From: Clostridia bacterium
Lineage (GTDB): Bacteria; Bacillota; Clostridia; Christensenellales; Aristaeellaceae
Assembly (NCBI GenBank): GCA_030529995.1
Contig: JAUMVT010000015.1
Location: forward strand, 1 to 39,487
Reading direction: 5' to 3'
DNA: 39,487 bases
Made by a program: the position numbers and the translations under genes. Numbering within the stretch: position 1 is the first letter of the stretch; every line of letters starts with the position of its first letter. Under the pieces are notes generated by a model. The model was not told the origin of the DNA, searched no databases, and worked only from the letters and a program-made list of their open reading frames with translations. This document shows positions 7,267 through 20,330 of this stretch, piece after piece.

Positions 7267-7899
7267 ATGCAGAAGCTGACCAGTAAACAGTTGTGTCTCT
7301 GCGGTCTCTTTACCGCCCTGATCTGTGTGTGCGCATGGATCTCCATCAACATCTTTTCCATTCCTGTTACCCTTCAGCTGCTGGCCATTATGATTTGCGC
7401 CGCTCTGCTGACCCCGGGGCTGGCCACCATGTCCGTGCTGGCCTATGTGCTCATCGGACTCATCGGCCTGCCGGTGTTTGCCGGGTTTACCGGCGGCGTG
7501 GGCAAGCTGTTCGGCATCACCGGCGGCTACATCATCGGCTTTATTCCGGCGGTTTATGTCACTTCCCTGATGGTTCACCGCTGCCGCTTCGCCAAGGAAG
7601 AGGGTACGGGGCTGAAGCTGCTGCGTTATGTGGTGGCCATGGCCATTGGTGTGCTGGTATGCTACGCTTTCGGCACGGTTTGGTTCATGATCATCAACCG
7701 GCAAACGGTTGCCGCCCACAATGCGGAAATCGCCACCATGACCGACCTGATGCAGCAGGAAGCCGGCGGCGTGAAGAGTGCTTACTCTCTTGGGCAGGTG
7801 CTGGGCATTTGCGTCCTTCCCTACCTGCCCTTTGACGCCTTGAAAATTGCCTTGGCTGCCGTGCTGAGCCTACGGCTGGAGAAAGCCGTGAAGCTGTAA
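7267..7899 (+). CDS. bioY: Biotin transporter BioY (ECF substrate-binding component)
   Basis: A 210-residue membrane protein with about six hydrophobic helices, the biotin-specific S component of an energy-coupling-factor transporter. Typical features are FTALICVCAWISI in the first helix, PVTLQLLAIMI, the LIGLIGLPVFAGFTGGVGKL segment at about residues 64-83, and GYIIGFIPA. A C-terminal LPYLPFDALKIALA block closes the protein, as usual for BioY. The ATG is preceded by AAAGGAAG. It is a single-gene unit between its own promoter/BirA operator and a terminator. No bio synthesis genes are nearby, consistent with biotin scavenging, with a shared energising module encoded elsewhere. Confidence 0.95.
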   Translation: MQKLTSKQLCLCGLFTALICVCAWISINIFSIPVTLQLLAIMICAALLTPGLATMSVLAYVLIGLIGLPVFAGFTGGVGKLFGITGGYIIGFIPAVYVTSLMVHRCRFAKEEGTGLKLLRYVVAMAIGVLVCYAFGTVWFMIINRQTVAAHNAEIATMTDLMQQEAGGVKSAYSLGQVLGICVLPYLPFDALKIALAAVLSLRLEKAVKL

Positions 7900-7917
7900 T
7901 TTCACAGCCACCAAAAT

Positions 7918-7962
7918 GAGCCATTCCCGCTTATGCAAGACCTGCGGGAATGGCTCGTTTTT
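7918..7962 (+). terminator. Terminator of bioY
   Basis: A perfect 13-bp stem, GAGCCATTCCCGC (7918-7930) with GCGGGAATGGCTC (7944-7956), is followed by GTTTTT. On the opposite strand it is preceded by A-rich sequence and may also stop the convergent repeat-protein gene. Confidence 0.92.
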
Positions 7963-7976
7963 GTATGATGCCGGTT

Positions 7977-10649
7977 TTACTTGAACAGATCCCGGATCCG
8001 ATCCAGGATGGTTGTGTTGATTTCCGTCTCTTCTTCCTCCGCTTCCTCTTCTTTCACATGGATGGAAGGGGTGGTGATCACGAACTGTACGCTCTGCACC
8101 TCCGTATTCCGTGCATCCACAAAGGAGGCAACTGCCACATCGGATCCCGTTTTTTCGGCAATGATGTCGTTGATCTTCTCCCCGATGGTGTCATTCACAT
8201 TCTCTGTTTCCTCCCGGAAGGTAGTGGTTCCGTCCTTCATTTCCTGGGCGCCATCCGCTAAGGTGGCTACACCGTCCGTGTAATCCTTCAGCCCGTTGTA
8301 GAAGCTGCACACCCCGTCCAGAGTTTCACGCAGATCCGACAGGGCCCGGTAGGCTTCCCCGTTCTCCCCGTTTTCCTCCAGGGCTTCCGCCACGCTGTCC
8401 AGGTATTCCTTGCTGTTGCGCTGCTTCGCCTTGGCAGAGGCAATCTGTCCGCGTACCTTATCCGAGGCCATCTGCTCCGCTATGGTTTGGTCAATCAGGC
8501 TCTGCACCTGCGTCGATGCCATTTGCGCATCCACATTCTGGGTGATCATCTGCTGCACAGTATCGGACTGCATTTGCTGCTCCACCATATTGTTCAGCAG
8601 GGTCTGGGTATCTCCGGACGCCAGCTGCTTTTCCGTTTCCGTATCAATCATTTGCTGCACGGTATCGCTGTTCATTTGCGTTTCCACTTCGCTTGCGATC
8701 GTGGCCTGCACCGATTCACTGGCCATTTGCTCCTGCACAACACTTTCCATCTGCTGCTTGACGCTATCGGTGGACATTTGCTCATCCACCAGTGCCTGAA
8801 CCTGATCATCACTCATGTTGGCAATGGCACTGCGGATCTGCTGCTCTGCCGCTGCCTCCGCTTGGGTGCGGATCTGCTGCTCGGCTGCCGCTTCCGCCTG
8901 TGCACGAACAGTCGGGTCGCTGACCTTCTGCCGGGTTTGGCTGTCAATCAGCGTCTGGGTGTCGCTTGTGTTCATCTGTGCTTCTGTTTGGGCACTGATG
9001 GTGCTCTGCACGGCTTCCGTGCTCATTTGTGCCTCCGTTTGGGCATCAATCTGAGCTTGCACGTCAGCAGAAGCCATGCGAGCAGACACCAGCGCGTTGA
9101 TTTCTTCCTCCGTTGCTTCGGCACTGCTCTCCGCCTTTACCTGTGCACGCACTTGCCCCTCCACGGTAGCGGCAACCTGCTGCCGCACCTGGGTGCGAAC
9201 CTGAGCCTCTACCTGCGCACTCACCTGGGTACGGACAGCAGCCTTCACCTGCGGACGAATCTCGCTGGTCAGCTGAGCATCAATCTGCGCCTGCACTTCT
9301 TGGGAGGCCAGCTGCTGGGTCACCGCCGCATCGATCTGGTTCTGCACCTCCGTGGTCTGCATCTGCTGTGCTACCTTGGCGTTCACGGTTTCCTCGCTAG
9401 GGTTGCGAACTTGAGCTTCTACCTGCTGTCTTGCCTGCTGCTGTACGGCGGCACACACCTTTTTCTCGGCAGCGGCCTGCACCTGTGCCGTCACCTTTTC
9501 CCGTGCCGCCGCTTCCACCTGGGTGCGAACCTGTCCTTCTCCCCCGGCAAGCACCTGCTGTTCCATCTGCTGCCGTGCAGCCGCCGTGACCTGTTCGGTT
9601 ACCTGTGCTCTGGCCGCCTGCTCTACCGCCGCCGTCACCTGCCGCTTGACCGCTGCGTTCACGGCCGTGGTCAGCTTCTTTTCCGCATTCTGCTTCACAT
9701 AGTCATCCACCTTGTCCAGCAGTTCCGACTGCAGTCGGGAAATTTCTTCATCATAATTTTCAATGGTCAGGTCGTTGATTTCAATATCCAGCTGAGAGAA
9801 CTGATCCTCTTTCTCCTTCAGGGATGCATTGGCCGTGTCGAAAGCCGCTTCCACCAGCTGCCTTGCTCCGTCCATCAGTTCCTCACTGTGGGCTGTCAGT
9901 TCGTTGGCACCGTCCAGCAGGGACTGAGCGCCGTCATCCAGCTGCAGCCCTGCGTCAATGATTTTGTCCGTCTCCTCCGTCAGCTGATCCTGATCCACCG
10001 TCAGAGACAGGGCCAGCTTCACCCCGTTGATGGAAATGGCGTCCATTTCGAAATCCGTTGCGTCGGTAGAGATGGTCAGGGTCTGCTCCGTGTTGGGCAG
10101 CACAATATAGCTGAGCTGCCGGTTGGTGCCCACATTTGCCTGAGTCGCCCCGTCAGCCACAATGTTCCGGCAGCGATCCGTATCCAGCGATGCGCTGATT
10201 TGCAGGGCATGACTGCTGAACAAATCGCCTTCATAGTTTTCATTTTTCCGAATGTCCAGCTGAATCACCACATGGCCGGTCTTCCCTGCCAGTTCCTCCG
10301 CCGTCACGGTCTGCCCATCCAGCTGATAGGTCAGGGTGAACACCCAGGGCAAATCCTTCGTGTCCAGATCTCCCTGATAATAAACCCGCTGGGCATCACT
10401 GTGGAAGGTGACTTCCCCATTTTCGAAGGTAATCACATCCTCGGTGTTCAGGGCATGGACGGAAGTGTAATTTCCGTAATCCTGAATGTCTCCCCCTTCG
10501 AAGACGTTCACCACATACACGCCGTCCACCTGTCCCTGTGCATCCAGCACAGCATAAACCACTTCTTCCTTTTCCGTGGCAAAGGCAGACACCGCCGCCA
10601 CCAGCATGGAGATGGTCAGCAGCAGTGAGATTCCTTTTTTGTAATTCAT
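7977..10649 (-). CDS. Secreted 890-residue repeat protein paired with an MMPL/RND exporter
   Basis: Partly recognised: an exported protein with XXXLXXG-type repeats (as in YhgE/Pip-like proteins), function unknown. Residues 1-24 form a signal peptide (KKGISLLLTISMLVAAVSAFA). A beta-rich domain follows to about 220. LxxGAxxL repeats (LDDGAQSLLDGANEL) lie near 232-268 and again near 785-825 (YTDGVATLADGAQEMKDG). Between them, about 327-743 is extremely rich in Q, A, V, E and S; residues 525-592 and 625-743 are perfect-register 17-residue repeats. The tail is acidic (KEEEAEEEETE) with no membrane helix. The gene overlaps the exporter gene by four bases, so the two proteins are probably made together and work together at the cell surface. 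Confidence 0.75.
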   Translation of the reverse strand: MNYKKGISLLLTISMLVAAVSAFATEKEEVVYAVLDAQGQVDGVYVVNVFEGGDIQDYGNYTSVHALNTEDVITFENGEVTFHSDAQRVYYQGDLDTKDLPWVFTLTYQLDGQTVTAEELAGKTGHVVIQLDIRKNENYEGDLFSSHALQISASLDTDRCRNIVADGATQANVGTNRQLSYIVLPNTEQTLTISTDATDFEMDAISINGVKLALSLTVDQDQLTEETDKIIDAGLQLDDGAQSLLDGANELTAHSEELMDGARQLVEAAFDTANASLKEKEDQFSQLDIEINDLTIENYDEEISRLQSELLDKVDDYVKQNAEKKLTTAVNAAVKRQVTAAVEQAARAQVTEQVTAAARQQMEQQVLAGGEGQVRTQVEAAAREKVTAQVQAAAEKKVCAAVQQQARQQVEAQVRNPSEETVNAKVAQQMQTTEVQNQIDAAVTQQLASQEVQAQIDAQLTSEIRPQVKAAVRTQVSAQVEAQVRTQVRQQVAATVEGQVRAQVKAESSAEATEEEINALVSARMASADVQAQIDAQTEAQMSTEAVQSTISAQTEAQMNTSDTQTLIDSQTRQKVSDPTVRAQAEAAAEQQIRTQAEAAAEQQIRSAIANMSDDQVQALVDEQMSTDSVKQQMESVVQEQMASESVQATIASEVETQMNSDTVQQMIDTETEKQLASGDTQTLLNNMVEQQMQSDTVQQMITQNVDAQMASTQVQSLIDQTIAEQMASDKVRGQIASAKAKQRNSKEYLDSVAEALEENGENGEAYRALSDLRETLDGVCSFYNGLKDYTDGVATLADGAQEMKDGTTTFREETENVNDTIGEKINDIIAEKTGSDVAVASFVDARNTEVQSVQFVITTPSIHVKEEEAEEEETEINTTILDRIRDLFK
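8421..9077 (-). repeat. 51-base (17-residue) tandem repeats in the exported protein gene
   Basis: Coding repeats of 51 bases. Block A holds four units starting at 9077, 9026, 8975 and 8924. After a 32-residue irregular stretch, block B holds seven units starting at 8777, 8726, 8675, 8624, 8573, 8522 and 8471. The unit is M-x-S-x-x-V-Q-x-x-I-x-x-x-x-x-x-Q. Units differ at many positions, so the array is old rather than a recent expansion. Confidence 0.9.
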
Positions 10650-12721
10650 AGGTCATGCTCCTTTCCGGCCTTCATAAACAATGCGCCCTTGGTGGTATGC
10701 TCAATCAGTCCATCCAGCAGATACAGCATACCAGGCAAAGCGAACAGTACAATCACCATGGACATAAGGGCGCCTCTTCCCAGGAAGAAGCCCAGCTGGC
10801 TGAGCAGTTCATGGGAGGAGATGTACCCCATCAGGAAGCCCACCACCGTCAGGGTCAGCCCAGAGGTCAAAATGGAAACCGTGACAGAAGACACGGTTTG
10901 CACAACAGCTTCCTTCTTCGGCATGCTCCTGCGGAACTCGGTATACCGATCCGTGAAGAGGATGGCATAGTCCACCGTGGCACCCAGTTGAATGGACGTG
11001 ATGATCAGATAAGCGATATAGAAAATGCTTTGATTGGTAAAGTAGGGAATAGCCGTGTTGATCCATATGCCTGCCTCAATGGCCAGCACCAGAATCACCG
11101 GCAGTGAGATGGACTTAAAGGACAGCAGCAGCACCAGGAACACGGCACCGATGGCAATCGCATTCACCTTAGCCATGTCAGCGGTGACGGTTTCCTTCAT
11201 ATCCTTGGTACTGACGCCTTCGCCGGCCAGCAGCCATACTCCGGGATAGTACTGCTCCGCCACATTCCGTACCTGATTCACCAAAGCAAAAGCTTCATCG
11301 CCTTCCAGGTCGGTCTTTACGGTCAGCACCAATCGGCTGTATTGGTCGGAAAGCAGCTGAGAGCGAGTTTCTTCCGCCACGTAGTCAGAGGGAATCACCG
11401 TGCCTGCGTTATCCACATAGGACAGGATGCTGCTGACTTGGGGAATTTCCTTCAAGGCGGTGGAAAGCTCCTTTTCCCGGGCATTGTTGCCCCTTGGCAC
11501 CATGAGCACGTAGGTATCCCGCTTGCCGAAGACTGCCTCAATGGCCTTGATGTCCAATCCCAGCTGTGTATCCTCTCCAAATAGATGGGAAGATCCGTAG
11601 TAGTAACTGTTGCGGTTAGATCCCAAATAAGAGGGCACCACCAGCACCAGCAAGACCAGCAGCACGGGAATCATCATTTTCGTTACAGCTTTGCCCAGCT
11701 TCCGGAAGGAAGGCATGAAGGCCTTGTGCTGTGTCTTCTCCAGCAGGTTGTGGAAAAGGAGAATCAGTGCCGGAGAGAACAGGAACACCGTGATCAGGCT
11801 GACTGCCACGCCCTTGCCCAGCACCAAGCCCATGTCCGGGCCAATCTGGAATTGCATGAGGCACAGTGCCAGGAAGCCGATAACCGTGGTAAGACCGCTG
11901 GAAAGAATGGACATGGTGGATTTGCACAGTGCTTCCACCATAGCTTCCTGAGGAGACGCGATTTCCTTGCGGCATTCTTCAAACCGGTGCAGCAGGAAGA
12001 TGGAATAATCCAGGGAAACAGCCAGCTGCAGAATGCTGCCTGCGGCGTTGGATACAAAGGAGATCTCACCGAACATCAGGTTGCTGCCGCTGTTGATCAG
12101 GATGGCAACTCCCAGGCTGCCCATGACAATCAGAGGTTCCAGCCATGAGGTGGTGGTCAGGAACAGAATGAAGAAAACGAAAGCCACCGCCGCCGCGGCG
12201 ATGATGCGAATCTGGGATACGGTACTGGTGGTTGCCACAGCCGTGGATACCGCCGATCCGCTCATGGCATTGTCATCGCCGATGATGGCACGAATGGCGT
12301 CAACCGCATCAATCCGCTTGCTGTCCTCAATGGTGACGGAGAACAGTGCCGTATCGTCCTTGTAGTAGGCAGACACCGTATCCTGCTCCAGGGTTTCCAA
12401 AGGCTGATACACATTTACCGCATCATCCAGCCAGGTAACCGCCGTAACCCCATCCACGGCCTCCAGCTGTTCTTTGTAATGCAGTGCCTCGGGAATGGTG
12501 ACGTTCTTCACCATGACCCGGGCATTGGGGATGCCGCCGCCATAGGCTTCCTCCATGGTTTCCAAGGCAATGGTGGATGCCGTTTCCGCAGGCAGGTAAT
12601 CATTCATGTCATAATTGACAGCCACCAGCGGTTTGCACAGGGCACCGCAGGCCGCCAGCAATACGAAGAGGATCACCATGAGCTTAGGATGCTTCGTTGT
12701 GGCCCGGTAAAACTTCTGCAC
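10646..12721 (-). CDS. MMPL/RND-family membrane transporter
   Basis: A 691-residue polytopic protein with the two-fold RND layout. Helix 1 lies near residues 13-30 and a first outside domain (about 35-175) follows. A block of five helices comes next, containing ILQLAVSLDYSIFLLHRFEEC with the conserved charged helix residues. A second outside domain spans about 370-520. The second helix block has the mirror motif IQLGATVDYAILFTDRYTEFR. Family members export lipids, glycolipids or drugs; the substrate is unknown. The start is GTG at 12719-12721 with GGAGGAG upstream. The stop overlaps the next start by four bases. A TetR-type regulator is divergent, suggesting inducible expression. Confidence 0.9.
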   Translation of the reverse strand: MQKFYRATTKHPKLMVILFVLLAACGALCKPLVAVNYDMNDYLPAETASTIALETMEEAYGGGIPNARVMVKNVTIPEALHYKEQLEAVDGVTAVTWLDDAVNVYQPLETLEQDTVSAYYKDDTALFSVTIEDSKRIDAVDAIRAIIGDDNAMSGSAVSTAVATTSTVSQIRIIAAAAVAFVFFILFLTTTSWLEPLIVMGSLGVAILINSGSNLMFGEISFVSNAAGSILQLAVSLDYSIFLLHRFEECRKEIASPQEAMVEALCKSTMSILSSGLTTVIGFLALCLMQFQIGPDMGLVLGKGVAVSLITVFLFSPALILLFHNLLEKTQHKAFMPSFRKLGKAVTKMMIPVLLVLLVLVVPSYLGSNRNSYYYGSSHLFGEDTQLGLDIKAIEAVFGKRDTYVLMVPRGNNAREKELSTALKEIPQVSSILSYVDNAGTVIPSDYVAEETRSQLLSDQYSRLVLTVKTDLEGDEAFALVNQVRNVAEQYYPGVWLLAGEGVSTKDMKETVTADMAKVNAIAIGAVFLVLLLSFKSISLPVILVLAIEAGIWINTAIPYFTNQSIFYIAYLIITSIQLGATVDYAILFTDRYTEFRRSMPKKEAVVQTVSSVTVSILTSGLTLTVVGFLMGYISSHELLSQLGFFLGRGALMSMVIVLFALPGMLYLLDGLIEHTTKGALFMKAGKEHDL

Positions 12722-12839
12722 AGTCGCTCCTCCTTCCGATGCTTTTCAGTGCGTGCCTAAGTATAGGAAAGGATGCTGTCAAAAAAAATAGATAATCTTG
12801 TGCATTTGTCTAGCGTTTACCCTCTGGCGGCAAATTCTT

Positions 12840-12863
12840 TGGACAACTGCCCAGTGTTGTCCA
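12840..12863. promoter_or_regulatory. Palindrome, probable operator of the TetR-type regulator
   Basis: TGGACAAC (12840-12847) and GTTGTCCA (12856-12863) are perfect 8-base inverted arms around an 8-base centre, in the 202-base gap between the exporter and the regulator. TetR-family operators are typically inverted repeats of this size. A weak regulator promoter (TTGCGG, 16 bases, TATCCT) follows immediately, so bound protein would cover it. Confidence 0.7.
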
Positions 12864-12923
12864 TTGCGGCCGGTCGAATCAACGCTATCCTAAGGAGGTA
12901 CATCAGGAACGGGAGGCGGCGGC

Positions 12924-13487
12924 ATGAAGCAAAGTGAAATATCCCTGGCCACCAAGAAAAGCATGGCTTCCGCACTGAAGAAGCTTATGACGGTCAAACC
13001 CATCAGTAAAATATCCGTGCGGGAAATTGTCACCGCATGCGACCTGAACCGAAACTCTTTCTACTATCACTTCGATGATATTTATGATCTGTTCAAGTGG
13101 ATGCTGGAGAATGAAACCATTGATGTAGTGAAACAGTGCAACCTGATTACGGACTATCACCAGATCATCAACTTTGTGCTGGACTATGTGGAAAGCAATC
13201 AATACCTGATTGCCAATGCCTACAACGCCGTCGGGCAGGCCGGGCTCAAGCAGTTCTTTTACCTGGACTTCATCTCCTGCATTGAAGGGTTGATCACGCA
13301 GGGCGAGCAGAAACAGGGGGTAACCTTGGAGGAGGATTACAAACACTTTCTCTGTGCCTTCTATTCCGAAGCCATTGCAGGCTGCCTGCTGGATTATGTG
13401 ATCAACACCCAGTCATGGAACCGGGAGAAGCTGATTACTTACCTGGAACATCTGCTGCTCCGCACCATGCCGGCAGCCATCACCTAA
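12924..13487 (+). CDS. TetR/AcrR-family transcriptional regulator
   Basis: A 187-residue DNA-binding regulator. The N-terminal helix-turn-helix domain is clear: TKKSMASALKKLM as helix 1, then KISVREIVTACDLNRNSFYYHF (residues about 31-52) as the helix-turn-helix with the family-typical FYYHF end. The C-terminal ligand domain resembles the DhaS/TetR_C type found in Bacillota, with FYSEAIAGCLLDYV near the end. The ATG has GGGAGG 7 bases upstream; another AAGGAGG lies further up without a usable start. It is divergent from the MMPL exporter operon, and a perfect palindrome lies between, so it most likely represses that operon and itself. The ligand is unknown. Confidence 0.88.
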   Translation: MKQSEISLATKKSMASALKKLMTVKPISKISVREIVTACDLNRNSFYYHFDDIYDLFKWMLENETIDVVKQCNLITDYHQIINFVLDYVESNQYLIANAYNAVGQAGLKQFFYLDFISCIEGLITQGEQKQGVTLEEDYKHFLCAFYSEAIAGCLLDYVINTQSWNREKLITYLEHLLLRTMPAAIT

Positions 13488-13534
13488 CGGCGGTATTTCT
13501 TTTGTACTAAAAGTTCTATGGTGCTTCATCTTCA

Positions 13535-13563
13535 TTGACAGCCCTTTTGAAATCTGTTACCAT
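13535..13563 (+). promoter_or_regulatory. Promoter of gltB
   Basis: TTGACA (13535-13540) and TACCAT (13558-13563) lie 17 bases apart. Transcription would start near 13570, exactly where the leader hairpin begins. Confidence 0.75.
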
Positions 13564-13567
13564 CTGT

Positions 13568-13627
13568 GCTTGCAGGGCAAAGGCGTTCATGCGAATGGGC
13601 GTGCTATGCCCTGCAAGCTTATTTTTT
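13568..13627 (+). terminator. Terminator-like hairpin in the gltB leader (candidate attenuator)
   Basis: GCTTGCAGGGCA (13568-13579) and TGCCCTGCAAGC (13607-13618) form a perfect 12-bp stem around a 27-base loop, followed by TTATTTTTT. It lies between the only good promoter and the gltB start, so gltB transcripts must pass it. It could also end tetR transcription. An ATG with AAAGG upstream sits in the loop, in frame with gltB. Confidence 0.75.
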
Positions 13628-13648
13628 CGGCATAAAGGGATTAACAGC

Positions 13649-18163
<4,515 letters not shown>

Positions 18164-18169
18164 GCGGCG

Positions 18170-19609
18170 ATGGGTAAGGTAGACGGCTTTTTGCTGTATC
18201 CTCGCAAGAACGCTGCGTGGAAGGATCCCATGGAAAGGATCCAGAATTTTGATGAATTTAAGCTGCCCCTTCCTCCCAAGGCGCAGCGTGAGCAGGCTGC
18301 CCGGTGCATGAACTGCGGCGTTCCCTTCTGCCAGAGCGGCATGAAGCTGAACGGCATGTTCACCGGCTGTCCCCTGCACAACCTGATTCCCGAATGGAAC
18401 GATATGCTGTACCTGGGCAATACCCGGCACGCATTGGATCGGCTGCTGAAGACCAACTGCTTTCCCGAGTTTACGGGTCGGGTCTGTCCCGCCCTGTGCG
18501 AGGCGGCCTGCACCTGCGGCATGAACGGAGAAAGCGTCTCCGTCCATGACAACGAGCTGGCCATCATCGAAACCGCCTATGAAAGCGGCTGGATGCAGCC
18601 CAAGCCTCCCCGGGTGCGCAGCGGCCGCCGGGTCGCCATTGTGGGCAGCGGTCCCTCCGGCCTGGCTGCCGCATGGATGCTGAATCACCGTGGACACACG
18701 GTAACGGTGTATGAACGTTCCGACCGTCCCGGCGGACTGCTCATGTACGGCATTCCCAATATGAAGCTGGATAAGCAGATCATCGCCCGGCGGCTGAAGC
18801 TGATGGAAGAGGAAGGCGTCAGCTTCATCACCGGCGTGGAAGTAGGCACGGATGTGGATGCCGCCAGCCTGCAAAAGGATTATGATGCGGTGCTGCTGTG
18901 CTGTGGCGCCGGTCAGCCCAGAGACCTGAAGCTCCCCGGGCGGGATGCGGAAGGCATTCACTTCGCCGTAGACTTTCTGACTGCCGCCACCAAGCAGGTG
19001 CTGGGCACCGGGAAGGCCATCGACGCCAAGGGCAAGAAAGCAGTCATCGTCGGCGGCGGCGACACGGGCAATGACTGCGTAGGCACCTGCATCCGCATGG
19101 GCTGCGCCAGCGTGACCCAGCTGGAGATGATGCCCAAGCCTTCTGAAACACGGACGGCGGATAATCCCTGGCCGGAATGGCCCAAGGTGCTGAAAACCGA
19201 TTACGGTCAGCAGGAAGCCATTGCCGTCTTCGGTCATGACCCCAGACTGTTTGAAACCACGGTCAGCGAAATTTTGAAGGACGACGCCGGTCACATCCGT
19301 GGCCTGAAGCTGGTATCCCTGAAGGGTCGGGATGTGGTGCCCGGCAGCGAGCAAGAAATCGATTGTGATCTGCTGCTGATTGCCGCCGGCTTTGTAGGCT
19401 GCCAGAAGACCGTGCCGGAAGCCTTTGGTGTGAACCTGGGCGCTCGCGGCACAGTAGATGCCGGAGAAGATTATAAGACCAACGTGCCCGGCGTCTTTGC
19501 AGCAGGGGACATGCGTCGGGGTCAGTCCCTGGTGGTGTGGGGCATCAGCGAAGGCCGGAATGCCGCAAGGGAAATTGACCGTTTCCTGATGGGCTACACG
19601 GAAATGTAA
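18170..19609 (+). CDS. gltD: Glutamate synthase, small (beta) subunit
   Basis: A 479-residue flavoprotein that takes electrons from NAD(P)H and passes them to GltB through iron-sulfur clusters. The N-terminal part has the cysteine-rich cluster domain (CMNCGVPFC near residues 46-54, GCPLHN, CPALCEAAC near 107-115). The FAD-binding motif VAIVGSGPSGLAAA lies near 157-170 and PGGLLMYGIP follows. The second dinucleotide fold has VIVGGGDTGNDCVG near 292-305, and the C-terminal GVFAAGDMRRGQSLVVW closes the FAD site. Length is standard. It starts six bases after gltB with a GAGCGGCG-type ribosome-binding site and ends in terminators, so gltBD is a two-gene operon for ammonium assimilation. Confidence 0.97.
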   Translation: MGKVDGFLLYPRKNAAWKDPMERIQNFDEFKLPLPPKAQREQAARCMNCGVPFCQSGMKLNGMFTGCPLHNLIPEWNDMLYLGNTRHALDRLLKTNCFPEFTGRVCPALCEAACTCGMNGESVSVHDNELAIIETAYESGWMQPKPPRVRSGRRVAIVGSGPSGLAAAWMLNHRGHTVTVYERSDRPGGLLMYGIPNMKLDKQIIARRLKLMEEEGVSFITGVEVGTDVDAASLQKDYDAVLLCCGAGQPRDLKLPGRDAEGIHFAVDFLTAATKQVLGTGKAIDAKGKKAVIVGGGDTGNDCVGTCIRMGCASVTQLEMMPKPSETRTADNPWPEWPKVLKTDYGQQEAIAVFGHDPRLFETTVSEILKDDAGHIRGLKLVSLKGRDVVPGSEQEIDCDLLLIAAGFVGCQKTVPEAFGVNLGARGTVDAGEDYKTNVPGVFAAGDMRRGQSLVVWGISEGRNAAREIDRFLMGYTEM

Positions 19610-19634
19610 AAAAGGCGACGTTCCGAAACGTCAC
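19608..19634 (-). terminator. Terminator of the aminotransferase-tyrS-yigZ operon
   Basis: On the minus strand, GGTGACGTT-TCGG-AACGTCGCC is followed by TTTTTTA. It sits after the bidirectional hairpin, directly against the gltD stop. Confidence 0.75.
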
Positions 19635-19645
19635 CTCACAAATTC

Positions 19646-19690
19646 AAAGCGCAGCAGCCGGTTGTCGATCAGCTGCTGCGCTTTTTCTTT
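19646..19690 (+). terminator. Terminator between gltD and yigZ (likely bidirectional)
   Basis: GCGCAGCAGC (19649-19658) pairs perfectly with GCTGCTGCGC (19672-19681), flanked by AAA before and TTTTTCTTTT after. It ends gltBD and may also act for the convergent yigZ. Confidence 0.85.
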
Positions 19691-19697
19691 TCCTCTT

Positions 19698-20330
19698 TTA
19701 TGCTTCCCACCCGGCGAAGGATTCTTCCTCCAGCAGGGTTTCCACTTTGCCGTCCGTTACACGGGTCAGGGTATCCAGTACCTGCTGGGCATCCTTTTCC
19801 CGCACTAAGAGGGTGAAGGTCACGGCAGTGGTAAACTCGCTGCCTATGAGCTGCACCGGCAGGCTCTTCAGGGCGTACTGCACCTTATCCCACAGGGGAT
19901 AGCCTACCTCGCACAGGTACTGCTGGGAAGGTTCCATCACCACAACACCGGAAGCCTTCAGAGCTGCCACGCATCCTTGGGTATAGGCACGCACCAAGCC
20001 CCCTGCCCCCAGCAAGATACCGCCGAAGTATCTTGTCACCACCACGCAGCAGTTTACCACGCCCTGTGCCTTCAGCACTTCCATGATGGGCAAACCTGCC
20101 GTGCCGCCGGGTTCTCCGTCATCCGAGTAGCGCATAATGCCCGCATTGCGGCCGATCACATAAGCGTAGCAGTTGTGGGTAGCGTCCTTGTGCTTTTCCC
20201 GTATGCCCTTGAGGAAGGCCAGGGCCTCCTCCTCCGTCTGGGCAGGAGACCCGTAACCAATGAAGCGGCTCTTATTGATGATAAACTCATCAGAGGCGCT
20301 TTGCCTCAGGGTTTTGTAGGGGGCGCTCAC
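19698..20330 (-). CDS. yigZ: YigZ/IMPACT family protein
   Basis: A 210-residue cytoplasmic protein of the YigZ (UPF0029/IMPACT) family. The conserved N-terminal domain is clear: SRFIGYGSP near residues 21-29, [10 protein letters not shown] near 51-60, [14 protein letters not shown] near 68-81, and [19 protein letters not shown] near 98-116. The C-terminal half is the DUF1949-type domain. A role linked to translation is proposed for relatives, but the bacterial function is not established. The start overlaps the tyrS stop by four bases, so it is translationally coupled and shares the tyrosine T-box transcript. Confidence 0.9.
   Translation of the reverse strand: MSAPYKTLRQSASDEFIINKSRFIGYGSPAQTEEEALAFLKGIREKHKDATHNCYAYVIGRNAGIMRYSDDGEPGGTAGLPIMEVLKAQGVVNCCVVVTRYFGGILLGAGGLVRAYTQGCVAALKASGVVVMEPSQQYLCEVGYPLWDKVQYALKSLPVQLIGSEFTTAVTFTLLVREKDAQQVLDTLTRVTDGKVETLLEEESFAGWEA

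Noticed and set aside
8421..9077. Regular 51-base repeats as a CRISPR array
   Set aside because: The units are coding, diverged throughout, and keep the reading frame; there are no constant repeats with unique spacers and no cas genes.
8487..10628. 713-codon open frame on the plus strand opposite the repeat protein
   Set aside because: No ribosome-binding site or recognisable domain. Its His/Leu/Arg-rich translation is the expected antisense of Gln- and Ala-rich repeats.
12760..12782. TTGACA and TATACT upstream of the MMPL gene as its promoter
   Set aside because: The spacer is only 11 bases, too short for a sigma-A promoter; the true promoter is not identified.
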